Source: Bacillota bacterium (lineage in GTDB: Bacteria; Bacillota_I; Bacilli_A; Erysipelotrichales; Erysipelotrichaceae). Taken from it: a stretch of DNA of 64,000 nt. The stretch is taken from contig JAEWFZ010000034.1 in the NCBI GenBank assembly GCA_023388535.1, forward strand, positions 1 through 64,000, given 5' to 3'. Made by a program: the position numbers and the translations under genes. This document shows positions 1-8,907 of this stretch, in pieces (the stretch's first letter is position 1; each line of letters begins with the position of its first letter). Under the pieces are notes generated by a model. That model saw only the letters and a program-made list of their open reading frames with translations. It did not search any database and was not told the origin of the DNA.

Positions 1-1
1 C

Positions 2-106
2 TGTACAAATATGAGACAAATCCACAGTGCTTATAGAAAGCATATCAAATGGCCATATGATATGCATTCAGATTTATGGCCTAGAAAGAGAAATTATCAA
101 TTTTGA
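2..106 (+). CDS. Possible C-terminal end of an upstream gene (partial)
   Basis: An open frame enters from the left edge and stops with TGA at 104-106. The residues read as protein-like and rich in aromatic and basic amino acids, ending WPRKRNYQF. It would be the last 34 residues of a plus-strand gene just before the nicotinate phosphoribosyltransferase gene. I do not recognise the family. It could be chance, because only about 100 bases are visible. Confidence 0.3.
   Translation, partial: CTNMRQIHSAYRKHIKWPYDMHSDLWPRKRNYQF
40..65. repeat. 26-bp near-perfect palindrome upstream of pncB
   Basis: GCATATCA, then ATGGCCAT in the centre, then TGATATGC. The whole 26-bp stretch equals its own reverse complement except for one A/A pair. 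It could be a dimeric repressor site for the downstream NAD-salvage gene, or part of the end of an upstream coding sequence. Its function is inferred only. Confidence 0.4.
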
Positions 107-121
107 CCTTAAATTGATAAT
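93..121 (+). promoter_or_regulatory. 11-bp perfect inverted repeat just before pncB
   Basis: ATTATCAATTT and AAATTGATAAT flank a 7-base loop, and the second arm ends 11 bases before the pncB ATG. There is no T-tract, so it is not a standard terminator. It could be an operator or an mRNA hairpin. The TGA of the putative upstream frame lies in the loop. Confidence 0.4.
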
Positions 122-132
122 ACGAGAGTACT

Positions 133-1575
133 ATGGATCTAAAAGCCTTTACCATGTTAGCGGATTACTATGAATTTACCATGTGTTATAACTATTTCAA
201 AGAAAATCGCCATCATGATCTTGTCTATTTTGATGTGTTTACCCGCAAGCATCCCGATGAAAACGGATATATCATTTTTAATGGACTCAATAATGTTATC
301 GAAGCCATTGAAAACTTTAAATTTACCGAAGCTCAGATTGATTTTTTAAGAAAATCGGGATTAGACGATGAAGAATTTCTTGATTACCTGTTAAATCTAA
401 AGCTAAATTTAACCATTACCGCACCGCACGATGGTACCGTGATGTTTAAGGGTGAACCCTTGATGACGGTATATGGTCCCCTACTACATTGTCAATTAGT
501 AGAAACTTTAATATTGTTGTCGGTGAACTTCCCTACTTTGATATCGACAAAGACCGCCCGCATCGTCCATGCGGCACAGGGACGTTCGGTGATGGAGTTT
601 GGAGCACGCCGGGCTCAGTCCTACGATGCTTCCATTGAAGGCGCTAGAGCTGCGGTCATCGCTGGAGCATCAAGTACTAGTAATGCCTACGCAGCGATGA
701 AATACGATTTAATTGCCTCCGGAACAATGGCCCATTCGTTTATTCAATTACACGAAAGTGAATACGAAGCCTTCTTAGAATATTGTAAAGTTCAACCCGA
801 CAATAGTATCTTATTAGTTGATACTTACGATACCCTTAAGTCCGGTGTCGTTAACGCGATTAAAGTAGCTCATGATTACTTAATTCCTAACGGTCATCGT
901 CTCAAAGGCATTCGGTTAGACTCGGGAGACTTAGCTTATCTATCAAAAGAAGCCCGCCACATGTTGGATGAAGCTGGTCTAGAAGATGCCATTATTGTCG
1001 CTTCTAACTCCTTAAATGAAGATCTAATTGATGACCTCATTACCCAAGGGGCAGAAATTGACTCGTTTGGGGTTGGCGAAAATCTCATTACTTCCGCGTC
1101 AAGTCCGGTTATCGGAGGTGTCTATAAGCTGGTAGCCGAAGCCGAAGAAGACGAAATTCGACCAGTAATCAAAGTATCCGATAATATTGAAAAAATAACT
1201 AACCCAGGATATAAGAAAGTGGTTCGTTTCTATGATAATGAAACCAATAAAGCCTTAGCGGATTATATCTATTTACACCATGAAAAAGTTCCAACCGACG
1301 AAATAACTATCTTCGATCCATTAGCACCATGGAAACGTAAGACATTAACCAACTATAAAGTTAGAGAATTACATCATAAAATATTTGATCAAGGAAAATT
1401 AGTTTATCAATTACCGTCCGTTCTTGAATCGGCTCAGTATTGTAAAGAAGAACTGGAAAGCCTCTGGCCGGAAGTTAAACGGTTACGCTTCCCTCATAAA
1501 TACTATGTCGATTTATCTCAAGAATTATACGATTTGAAAAACGACTTATTAGCTCAAAAGCGAAATACCCAATAG
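133..1575 (+). CDS. pncB: Nicotinate phosphoribosyltransferase
   Basis: The enzyme joins nicotinate to PRPP, with ATP hydrolysis, to make nicotinate mononucleotide, the entry step of NAD salvage in the cytoplasm. The 480 residues match the usual family size. Family hallmarks visible are FGARRAQ at 156-162, the catalytic histidine in TMAHSF (H201), the RLDSGDL phosphate-site segment near 261-267 and FGVGENL near 312-318. The start follows a weak GAGAG ribosome site. It is one of few plus-strand genes here and is preceded by two palindromes, which suggests regulation. It would feed the NadD domain encoded at 25125-26144. Confidence 0.94.
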   Translation: MDLKAFTMLADYYEFTMCYNYFKENRHHDLVYFDVFTRKHPDENGYIIFNGLNNVIEAIENFKFTEAQIDFLRKSGLDDEEFLDYLLNLKLNLTITAPHDGTVMFKGEPLMTVYGPLLHCQLVETLILLSVNFPTLISTKTARIVHAAQGRSVMEFGARRAQSYDASIEGARAAVIAGASSTSNAYAAMKYDLIASGTMAHSFIQLHESEYEAFLEYCKVQPDNSILLVDTYDTLKSGVVNAIKVAHDYLIPNGHRLKGIRLDSGDLAYLSKEARHMLDEAGLEDAIIVASNSLNEDLIDDLITQGAEIDSFGVGENLITSASSPVIGGVYKLVAEAEEDEIRPVIKVSDNIEKITNPGYKKVVRFYDNETNKALADYIYLHHEKVPTDEITIFDPLAPWKRKTLTNYKVRELHHKIFDQGKLVYQLPSVLESAQYCKEELESLWPEVKRLRFPHKYYVDLSQELYDLKNDLLAQKRNTQ

Positions 1576-1581
1576 TTAACT

Positions 1582-1611
1582 AAAAGGTCTATTCCTAGAA
1601 ATAGACCTTTT
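1582..1611. terminator. Bidirectional intrinsic terminator between pncB and the nup operon
   Basis: A 12-bp stem, AAAAGGTCTATT and AATAGACCTTTT, encloses a 6-base loop. A/T tracts lie on both sides, so it can end both the plus-strand pncB transcript and the convergent minus-strand transporter transcript. Confidence 0.85.
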
Positions 1612-1624
1612 CAATTGATAAATA

Positions 1625-2584
1625 TTAGCGTTTACCTTTATCAAACGGTTCCCCTAAGGATGCGGGAGCCGCTGATTTTTTAGAGGTGAAAACTAAAACC
1701 ACTAAGGTTGCCACGTACGGCAGTATTTGATAGACGATGGGTGGAATGCCTAGATCTCTAAAAAACGCAATCCCACTATACGCCGCAGAAATAGTTTTCA
1801 TAAAACCAAAAAACAGCGAACCAAAGAAAATGTAAATTGGCTTCCACTGACCGAAAATCAATACCGCTATCGCTAAGAAACCATAGCCCGAAACTTCAGC
1901 GTTAAAGTTGGTGGAGATAGGTAAAATATAAATTAACCCCCCCATTCCTGCTAACGCTCCAGAAAGCAATACCCCAGCATAACGGAATTTTTTAACCGAA
2001 ATACCGGCTGAATCGGTAGCTTGTGGATATTCACCAGCCGAACGCAAGCGTAAACCAAAGCGTGTTTTATAAATTACGATATGGGAAATAATTAAAATCA
2101 GAATCCCTAATAACGTAGTAAAATACGTTGATTGAAAAAACATATTACCAATAACTGGTAGATCTCCCAGAATAGGTACTTTTTCTATTCTAAATTCATT
2201 CAAAAACTGAATCTGTTGAATACCAATAATCGAACGCGCGGTAAAGATTGCGAAAGCTGGTGCAAACATATTGAGCGCCGTCCCAGAAATGGTTTGATCC
2301 GCCGACATATTAATTGAGGCGTAAGCATGAAAGGCCGCAAACACTACTCCAGCTAAAGCCGCAACCAATAGAGCCGAAAACAACAAAGGATAACCACTAA
2401 GCAGGCCTGAACCTTGCATTTTATTGATAAACAAAGTCCCAGAAAAGGCACCGACAATCATAATCCCTTCCATAGCAATGTTGATTACTCCAGATCGTTC
2501 AGAATACATCGCCGCCAAGGCGACAATTAGTAAAGGAATTGTAAACAACATCATTTGCTGAACTAAATAGTAAAAATTACTCAT
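1625..2584 (-). CDS. nupQ: Nucleoside ABC transporter permease (NupQ/YufQ type)
   Basis: This is a membrane permease of the BPD_transp_2 family, one of two half-channels in a BmpA-type nucleoside importer. The 319-residue protein is almost entirely hydrophobic, with about eight membrane segments. It carries the family motif near GVINIAMEGIMIVGAF (residues 32-47) and a short charged tail ending DKGKR. It is the last gene of the minus-strand ATPase-permease-permease set and overlaps the preceding permease by 8 bases. The family label is secure. The exact substrate (purine or pyrimidine nucleosides) is inferred from the BmpA neighbour. Confidence 0.88.
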   Translation of the reverse strand: MSNFYYLVQQMMLFTIPLLIVALAAMYSERSGVINIAMEGIMIVGAFSGTLFINKMQGSGLLSGYPLLFSALLVAALAGVVFAAFHAYASINMSADQTISGTALNMFAPAFAIFTARSIIGIQQIQFLNEFRIEKVPILGDLPVIGNMFFQSTYFTTLLGILILIISHIVIYKTRFGLRLRSAGEYPQATDSAGISVKKFRYAGVLLSGALAGMGGLIYILPISTNFNAEVSGYGFLAIAVLIFGQWKPIYIFFGSLFFGFMKTISAAYSGIAFFRDLGIPPIVYQILPYVATLVVLVFTSKKSAAPASLGEPFDKGKR

Positions 2585-3686
2585 TATTTTGTGCTTCCTT
2601 TCTTGTCAAAATCGGTTCGGTTGCTTTTTTGCGTTTGAGTAAACGACTAAATAGCACGGAAAGCGCCGAAATATAGAGGATGATAGCAATCATCATCTCA
2701 ATGATTTCGGGAACGTATCCAAGCGTTTGAATCGCTTGTCCTCCCAGTTTTATGTAGGAAATAAAGGCCGCTGAAAAAATAATACCCAAAGGATTATTTA
2801 GACCCAGCAAAGCTACCGCAATACCGTTAAAGCCTTCTATCGCTAAAACATTAACCACGGTAATATGACGGCCTGTACCGGCTAAGAAAGTTAAACCACC
2901 GGCCAAACCGGATAAAGCTCCGGCAATTAGCATGGAGAAAATGATGCTTCGGTTTTCGTTAATACCGGCATAGCGCGCGGCGTTGCGATTTAAACCAACA
3001 GCTTTTAACTCATAGCCAAACGTTGTTCTATTTAAAATGATATAAATGATTATGGCAAATAGTAAAGCAATGATGATCCCGCCGTTCGCAAAGGAACCAG
3101 GAAAGATTTTATCCAAGCCAAAGGTGGGAATGAAAACGCTAGGTCTTACCGAACGGTTACGCAAAGAGTCATAAATACCCCAGGCTCTAATAAGATAATT
3201 AACCACATACATACCAATATAGTTCATCATGATTGAGGTAATTACCTCATTAACATTACGCCAGGCTTTTAATAAACCGACTAAGAAAGCCCATAAAGCC
3301 CCTGCAAATGCCGCACCTATTAGCGCAACGATCCATAATAAAGGCGCTGGGATAAAGGTCCATTTTACCGCAATATAAATAGCCGTAAAGGAACCAACCA
3401 TAAATTGACCCGAAGCACCGATATTAAATAAGCCTGTTTTAAAAGCAAATCCAACCGATAATCCAGTCATTAAGATCGGTGTAGTGTAATACAATAAATC
3501 GCCAAAGCCTTTAGAAAAACCAAAGTTAAAGGGTCCCTTAATCAAACGAATGGTCGATTCCAAGGCTGCATTTGGTTTGGATAAAAATAAGACAACGATA
3601 CCTAAAACAATACCGATGAGAATGGAAATCAGTGAAGGTAGGACGGGTTTAATATCAAACTTAAATTTTTTACTTTGATTATTCAT
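2577..3686 (-). CDS. nupP: Nucleoside ABC transporter permease (NupP/YufP type)
   Basis: This is the second membrane subunit of the nucleoside importer, about 369 residues with eight to ten hydrophobic segments. The TGLFNIGASGQFMVG segment is the family signature also present in its partner permease. I start it at the ATG at 3686, which has GAGGT six bases upstream. A GTG twelve bases further up is open but would overlap that ribosome site. It overlaps the ATPase gene by 8 bases and the next permease by 8 bases, so the three genes are translationally coupled. Confidence 0.88.
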   Translation of the reverse strand: MNNQSKKFKFDIKPVLPSLISILIGIVLGIVVLFLSKPNAALESTIRLIKGPFNFGFSKGFGDLLYYTTPILMTGLSVGFAFKTGLFNIGASGQFMVGSFTAIYIAVKWTFIPAPLLWIVALIGAAFAGALWAFLVGLLKAWRNVNEVITSIMMNYIGMYVVNYLIRAWGIYDSLRNRSVRPSVFIPTFGLDKIFPGSFANGGIIIALLFAIIIYIILNRTTFGYELKAVGLNRNAARYAGINENRSIIFSMLIAGALSGLAGGLTFLAGTGRHITVVNVLAIEGFNGIAVALLGLNNPLGIIFSAAFISYIKLGGQAIQTLGYVPEIIEMMIAIILYISALSVLFSRLLKRKKATEPILTRKEAQNNE

Positions 3687-5211
3687 AACATACCTCACTA
3701 CGTTTTGCTCCGGACATATATAAACCTAATTCGGTTTCATCGGTTTCATTTGGATTTAATTCGCCGACCATTTCCCCTTCGTACATCACGATAATACGAT
3801 CGGAAATACCCAATACTTCGCTAAGTTCTAAGGATACTAGCAAGACGGCGTTGCCTTCATTTCTTGAACGAATAATTTCTGAGTGAATAAATTCAATAGC
3901 GCCAACATCTAATCCCCGGGTTGGCTGAACAGCAATTAAAACATTATGATTACGATGCATTTCACGGGCTAGTATCGCTTTCTGCTGGTTTCCCCCAGAC
4001 ATCGAGCGGGCTTTAGTAATAGCCCCCTCACCGGAACGAACATCGTACTCGGTTATTAAATTTTCCGCATGTTTTCTTATATTATCAAAATTAAGAAAAC
4101 CAAATTTATTGAATTGATTATTAAAGTATTCTTGAAGAACCATATTTTCCTCAACCTTGTAATCAAGAACAAGTCCATATTTATGACGATCTTCTGGTAT
4201 ATGGGAAATACCATGGGTATTTCGATAACGAATTGACTTATTAGATATGTCTTCTCCATTAAGCAAGATTTCACCCGAAGCATCTTCAATAAGTCCAGTT
4301 AAAGCATAGACCAGTTCGGTCTGGCCATTGCCTTCGATACCGGCAATACAAAGTATCTCACCAGCGTATAAGTCGAAGTTTATATTTTTAAGGGCTTTAT
4401 GACCTAAGCCTTTAGAGCTTAGATTTAGGTTTCGCACCGATAAACACTTTTCGCCTCGTTCTTGAGGGTCTAAGGAAAAGTTAAGATTTATCTTGCGGCC
4501 TACCATCATCTCCGACATTTGTTCGACGCTGACATCTTTAACATCGACAGTTCCGATATATTTTCCTTTTCGCAGTACCGTAACTCGATCACAAACTTGT
4601 TTTATTTCATCTAATTTATGAGTGATAAAAATAATTGATTTCCCCTCTTCAACCATTTGCTTGAAGATTTGCATTAGTTCATCAATCTCTTGTGGCGTTA
4701 AGACGGCGGTTGGTTCATCAAAAATCAAAATATCATTATCTCTAAATAGCATTTTTATTATTTCAACGCGTTGTTGCATGCCGACGCTGATATCTTCAAT
4801 CTTTGCATCTAAATCAATAATAAATCCATAGCGATTCGCAAGCTCGGTCACTTTCTTACGAGCATTGCTCATTTTTAGAAAGCCATTTCTCGTTTCTTCA
4901 GCACCCAAAATTATGTTTTCTAAAACCGTAAAGTTTTGAACTAACTTAAAATGCTGATGTACCATGCCGATGCCATAACGATTAGCGTCGTTAGGATCTT
5001 GAATTTTTACTTCATTACCATTTACTTTAATGATCCCTTTTTCTGGTTCATAAAGACCAAATAAAACAGACATTAACGTAGATTTACCCGCACCATTCTC
5101 GCCTAGTAACGCATGAATTTCTCCTTTTCGAAGCTCTAAGGTTACATTGTCGTTAGCTATGATACCTGGAAATTCTTTGGTAATGTTAATCATTTCGATA
5201 ACATATTCCAT
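3679..5211 (-). CDS. nupO: Nucleoside ABC transporter ATP-binding protein (two ABC domains)
   Basis: This ATPase of about 510 residues powers nucleoside uptake. It has two tandem ABC domains. The first has Walker A GENGAGKS at 37-44, a degenerate signature SVGMQQR and Walker B ILIFDEP. The second has the relaxed Walker A GIEGNGQTE, signature SGGNQQK and the VQPTRGLDVG box, the arrangement known for RbsA/NupO ATPases. The frame stays open upstream to 5316, but the ATG at 5211 has an AAGGGAGAG ribosome site. The upstream residues would also read through a promoter and a terminator stem, so I reject the longer form. Confidence 0.92.
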   Translation of the reverse strand: MEYVIEMINITKEFPGIIANDNVTLELRKGEIHALLGENGAGKSTLMSVLFGLYEPEKGIIKVNGNEVKIQDPNDANRYGIGMVHQHFKLVQNFTVLENIILGAEETRNGFLKMSNARKKVTELANRYGFIIDLDAKIEDISVGMQQRVEIIKMLFRDNDILIFDEPTAVLTPQEIDELMQIFKQMVEEGKSIIFITHKLDEIKQVCDRVTVLRKGKYIGTVDVKDVSVEQMSEMMVGRKINLNFSLDPQERGEKCLSVRNLNLSSKGLGHKALKNINFDLYAGEILCIAGIEGNGQTELVYALTGLIEDASGEILLNGEDISNKSIRYRNTHGISHIPEDRHKYGLVLDYKVEENMVLQEYFNNQFNKFGFLNFDNIRKHAENLITEYDVRSGEGAITKARSMSGGNQQKAILAREMHRNHNVLIAVQPTRGLDVGAIEFIHSEIIRSRNEGNAVLLVSLELSEVLGISDRIIVMYEGEMVGELNPNETDETELGLYMSGAKRSEVCYE

Positions 5212-5236
5212 TTTTCTCTCCCTTATCGTTGTAGCT

Positions 5237-5265
5237 ATTATAACCCATTTTAGTATTAATTTGAA
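5237..5265 (-). promoter_or_regulatory. Promoter of the nupO-P-Q operon
   Basis: On the minus strand, a -35-like TTCAAA and a -10 TATAAT are separated by 17 bases. They lie 26 bases before the nupO start and after two terminators, so the ATPase and permeases can be expressed separately from the lipoprotein gene. Confidence 0.65.
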
Positions 5266-5271
5266 TATAAA

Positions 5272-5293
5272 AAAGGCTAAAGTACTAGCCTTT
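5272..5293 (-). terminator. Second intrinsic terminator after bmpA
   Basis: The 8-bp stem AAAGGCTA/TAGCCTTT has a 6-base loop and is followed on the minus strand by a run of T. It stands about 20 bases beyond another terminator, just ahead of the nupO promoter. Confidence 0.75.
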
Positions 5294-5310
5294 CTCATCA
5301 AGCATAATAA

Positions 5311-5348
5311 AAACACACCCAGAGGATGTCTCCTTAATGGGTGTGTTT
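5311..5348 (-). terminator. First intrinsic terminator of bmpA
   Basis: The 11-bp stem AAACACACCCA/TGGGTGTGTTT contains an inner AGGA/TCCT pairing. On the minus strand it is followed by TTTTTATTATGC. It begins 9 bases after the bmpA stop codon. Confidence 0.85.
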
Positions 5349-5356
5349 ATTGAAAA

Positions 5357-6568
5357 TTAATCGACTAATTCAATTTTTACTTTTTCAAATTGAAGTTTAG
5401 TAACATCGTCGGTAGTTGACAAATCAGGAATATTGGTCGTCATGCCACCTTCATCTGCTAAGAGTTTAGCATAGATAGCATCATAATCCGCTTTAGTGAA
5501 ATTATTGAAGCGTGAGAAGTCGTCAGAAATTTGAACTCCTTGGGACTCAACACCAAGATTCAAGATTTGACCACCCTTGAAACCACCTTCATAAATCGAC
5601 TTAGTTGCTTCGTAAACTGAAAGTCTCAAGTTTTTCATAGCTGAAGTCACGACCGAAGTACTTTCGTCTTTTTGGTCTACGTCAACACCAACCATTAACT
5701 TGTTAGCTGCTTCAGCAGCCGCCATTACCGAGTTACCAGCACCACCAGCCGCGGCGTGAATAACTTCGATACCTTCGTTATACCAAGAACCAGCCATGGT
5801 TACAAATTGTGGATCTGGTTTGAAAGAATTCAAATAGGTATATTTAATCGTAACATCTACACCTAATTCTTTTGCTGCATAATCAGCTCCTGCAGCCCAA
5901 CCATAACCAAATCCGACAACGGCAGGTACGGCATAACCACCCATATAACCAAGTTTGGTGTAACCTTCTTTAACAATCGCATAACCAGCTAAGAAACCAG
6001 CTTGAGATTCTTTATAAAGAATGGAGAGCGTATTATCAGCAACTTTTTCAACGTATTTAGCTGGATCTTGTGCGCCATTATTAGGAACAGCATCAATCAA
6101 AATAAATTTAACTTCTGGATATTTGTCTTGAGCTTGTAAAATAACATTCGCAAATAAGAATCCAGGGGTAACGACAACTTTCGCACCACCTTCAACCGCT
6201 TGATCGATTGCGGTTAAATAAGCTGCATCTGATTCTTCACCTGGTTGAATATAATTAGCTTTTGAGTCAACTTCATCCGCATACATTTTTAGTCCTTCAT
6301 AAGAACCTTGGTTGAACGATTTGTCATCGATAGTTCCTACGTCGGTAATTAACCAAAGATCAGTATCAGCAACTTTTCCGGTTGGTTCCGTTTCAGTTTC
6401 TGCTCCTGGAGTCTCTTGTGGTGTTTCTGGTACTTTAGGTTCTTCCGGTGTTTCTACCGGAGTTTCTACCGGCGTTTCTGTTTTAGTTTCTGGACTTGGT
6501 TTAGTTCCACAACTAATTAAAAGCGCCGCTACTAAAGCCATTAAAAAAACTTTAATAAACTTTTTCAT
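5357..6568 (-). CDS. bmpA: BMP-family nucleoside-binding lipoprotein
   Basis: This surface lipoprotein captures nucleosides for the NupOPQ importer. Residues 1-19 form a signal peptide and the lipobox LLISC puts the lipidated cysteine at 20. Residues 21-66 are a Thr/Pro/Glu-rich spacer with repeated ETPVETP units. The periplasmic-binding-protein-like Bmp domain follows (LWLITDVGTIDDKSFNQG onward). The length of 403 is slightly above usual because of the spacer. The ribosome site AAGGAGG is excellent. It ends at tandem terminators and has its own promoter with a palindrome, so it is probably made in excess over the membrane subunits. Confidence 0.92.
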   Translation of the reverse strand: MKKFIKVFLMALVAALLISCGTKPSPETKTETPVETPVETPEEPKVPETPQETPGAETETEPTGKVADTDLWLITDVGTIDDKSFNQGSYEGLKMYADEVDSKANYIQPGEESDAAYLTAIDQAVEGGAKVVVTPGFLFANVILQAQDKYPEVKFILIDAVPNNGAQDPAKYVEKVADNTLSILYKESQAGFLAGYAIVKEGYTKLGYMGGYAVPAVVGFGYGWAAGADYAAKELGVDVTIKYTYLNSFKPDPQFVTMAGSWYNEGIEVIHAAAGGAGNSVMAAAEAANKLMVGVDVDQKDESTSVVTSAMKNLRLSVYEATKSIYEGGFKGGQILNLGVESQGVQISDDFSRFNNFTKADYDAIYAKLLADEGGMTTNIPDLSTTDDVTKLQFEKVKIELVD

Positions 6569-6604
6569 ATTTCCTCCTTGTGTTTATGAACACTTTAATC
6601 TTAA

Positions 6605-6627
6605 TATATAACATTGCAAATTGCAAT
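6605..6627 (-). promoter_or_regulatory. bmpA promoter region with a 15-bp palindrome
   Basis: A minus-strand extended -10, TGTTATATA (6605-6613), directly abuts a perfect palindrome ATTGCAA-A-TTGCAAT (6613-6627). The palindrome fills the space where the -35/-10 spacer would be, the expected place for a repressor operator. No good -35 was found. The regulator is unknown. Confidence 0.5.
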
Positions 6628-6650
6628 CTCATATCTCTCTAGCGATTGGC

Positions 6651-8900
6651 TTAAAAGGCTTCTTCCTCTTCGTCGTCATTAGTCAAATAAACGTCTCGCG
6701 GACGACTACCTTGCTGAGGTCCAATCACGCCATTGGCTTCTAAAGCATCGATTAAACGGGCAGCCCGATTATAGCCAATGCTAAACGCTCGCTGTAATAG
6801 TGAAGTCGAAGCTCGTTGCTGTGAAATCACAAAAGCGCGTACTTCATCGTAATAGGGATCATCCATAGCTGCAACAAAGCCAATATTGCCTTCTACCCCA
6901 TCCAAAGCCATGAAGACATCATCATAACGTGGTTTGGCGATGGCTTTTACGGCATCAGCAACACGCTGAACTTCCTGATCGGATACAAAGACACCTTGGA
7001 TCCGAATTGGATTGGATTGGCCGACTGGAAGATATAACATATCCCCATAACCCAACAGCATCTCAGCTCCGGATTGATCTAGAATAGTTCGTGAATCGGT
7101 CGCTGATGATACCATGAAGGCAATCCGACTTGGGATATTGGTTTTAATCACGCCAGTAATAACATCCACCGACGGTCTTTGTGTAGCTACAATCAAATGG
7201 ATGCCGGCGGCACGAGCCATTTGTGTAATTCTACGGATTGAACTCTCCACTTCTTTACCAGAAACTGTCATTAAATCGGCTAATTCATCGATAATGACCA
7301 CAATCCAAGGCATCCGTTTATGATTGGGTTGCGGGTTTTCCTCGATAATCTGGTTATAACTGGTAATATTTCGGGCACTGACTTTAGCAAAGTCTTCATA
7401 GCGCCCTTCCATAATCTGAACTAAACCATTCAACGCGGCCGCCGCTTTGGTAGGTTCGGAAATGACTGGAGCTAATAAATGCGGGACTTCCTCAAAGACG
7501 ACAAATTCAACCTTCTTAGGATCAATTAAAACTAATTTAACATCCTCTGGATTGGTTCTCAGCAGTAAGGAAGTAATAATACTGTTAATCGCTACCGATT
7601 TACCAGAACCGGTGGAACCAGCAATCAACAGATGCGGCATTTTATCCAACTCCGCATAAATATTATTGCCCATTAAATCTTTCCCTAAAGGAAAAAGTAA
7701 AGGCGCTGGTTTAAACTTACCGCCGACATTAACTAATAGTTCACTTAAACGAACCGGTGTCATTTCAATATTTGGAATCTCAATACCAACCGCATTCTTT
7801 CCTGGAATCGGTGCTTCAATTCGTAAATCCGTAACCGCTAGTTCCATCATTAAATTGTCTTGTAAGGATGAGATTCGTTGAACTTTTACTCCTGGATCTG
7901 GTCTTAACTCAAACTTAGTCACGGCTGGACCGATATGGGTATCAATTAATTCTGCGGGTATGGAAAACTGCTCTAAAATTTCAATCAAACGTTTTCCTTT
8001 TATTTCTGCCGCTTTCTCATTAGAACCTGAACTACCAGCACTCCGATAAGCATCTAAAATATTTAAGGACGGTAATTGATAGTCCTTAAACGGTTCCCCT
8101 AAATCGATATCCTTGTTTTCTTTAGGTTTAACCTTAGCTTCTGACTTTTCTTCAGCTTTGCTCGATTGAGATTCTTCTATATCAATAAAAATGGGTTTGG
8201 TTTCTTTTTGGGTTTGTTTAACTGCTTCCGCCATATTGACTGGTTTAAATTCAAATTCTTCCAAATCATCTCTAGAGTATGGTTTTCTCGGTTCTCTGGG
8301 CTTAACTTCTTTCGTTGGTTTGGGCTTGTTGATTATTGGTTTATGTTTATTATCGGTAATCCATTGATATACTTGTTTACCATATAAAAGCGTAAAACTA
8401 CTGGCTAACAACAAAACGACAATGACAATCGTACCAATCCGATCAAATAAAACAGAAAATACACCAAAGACAATCGCGCCAAATAAACCACCACGAGCAT
8501 TTACAGTACGTTGGAAAATTGGTTTTATATTGACGAAAAAGCGCTTGATGACATCAAAGCCTTTGAGCGTTATCTCATCATCCAATAATTCAAGCGTCAG
8601 CAAGTAAGCGATCACTAAGGCAATTAAAATCCAGATTTGACGAAAGGAAAAATCCAATGGACGTCGGGTAGCCACTAGATAAATACCAAAACCAAGCAAC
8701 ATTAAAAACAAAGTCCAAGGAAAAGTACCGAATAAAACGATGGCTAAACCGGTTAGTAAGCGACCGACAAAACCAAGATTAAACATGCCAACTAGGGCAA
8801 TCGCAATCATGACAAAACCAGCGATGACAACAAAGTAGACTTGGTTCTCATGGCTCGTTTTTTTATTTTTGTTATTGGTTTTCTTTACTAATTTACTCAT
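6651..8900 (-). CDS. ftsK: DNA translocase FtsK/SpoIIIE
   Basis: This membrane-anchored ATPase pumps chromosomal DNA through the division septum. The 749 residues show an N-terminal membrane region (about 22-190, roughly four segments) and a charged linker (190-300). The motor has Walker A GSTGSGKS at 428-435 and Walker B IVVIIDE at 533-539. A C-terminal winged-helix gamma domain (about 698-740) recognises orienting DNA motifs, and the tail is acidic. It lies 7 bases after the RNase J-like gene. The rnjB-ftsK pairing resembles the B. subtilis rnjB-tepA-spoIIIE region, without tepA. No sporulation genes are seen, so a vegetative division role is more likely. Confidence 0.95.
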   Translation of the reverse strand: MSKLVKKTNNKNKKTSHENQVYFVVIAGFVMIAIALVGMFNLGFVGRLLTGLAIVLFGTFPWTLFLMLLGFGIYLVATRRPLDFSFRQIWILIALVIAYLLTLELLDDEITLKGFDVIKRFFVNIKPIFQRTVNARGGLFGAIVFGVFSVLFDRIGTIVIVVLLLASSFTLLYGKQVYQWITDNKHKPIINKPKPTKEVKPREPRKPYSRDDLEEFEFKPVNMAEAVKQTQKETKPIFIDIEESQSSKAEEKSEAKVKPKENKDIDLGEPFKDYQLPSLNILDAYRSAGSSGSNEKAAEIKGKRLIEILEQFSIPAELIDTHIGPAVTKFELRPDPGVKVQRISSLQDNLMMELAVTDLRIEAPIPGKNAVGIEIPNIEMTPVRLSELLVNVGGKFKPAPLLFPLGKDLMGNNIYAELDKMPHLLIAGSTGSGKSVAINSIITSLLLRTNPEDVKLVLIDPKKVEFVVFEEVPHLLAPVISEPTKAAAALNGLVQIMEGRYEDFAKVSARNITSYNQIIEENPQPNHKRMPWIVVIIDELADLMTVSGKEVESSIRRITQMARAAGIHLIVATQRPSVDVITGVIKTNIPSRIAFMVSSATDSRTILDQSGAEMLLGYGDMLYLPVGQSNPIRIQGVFVSDQEVQRVADAVKAIAKPRYDDVFMALDGVEGNIGFVAAMDDPYYDEVRAFVISQQRASTSLLQRAFSIGYNRAARLIDALEANGVIGPQQGSRPRDVYLTNDDEEEEAF

Positions 8901-8907
8901 GTACTAC

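Noticed and set aside
93..121. Terminator of the partial upstream gene
   Set aside because: No T-tract after the stem.
5212..5316. Upstream extension of nupO by 35 residues
   Set aside because: It would read through a promoter and terminator stem, lacks a ribosome site, and the ATG at 5211 has a strong one.
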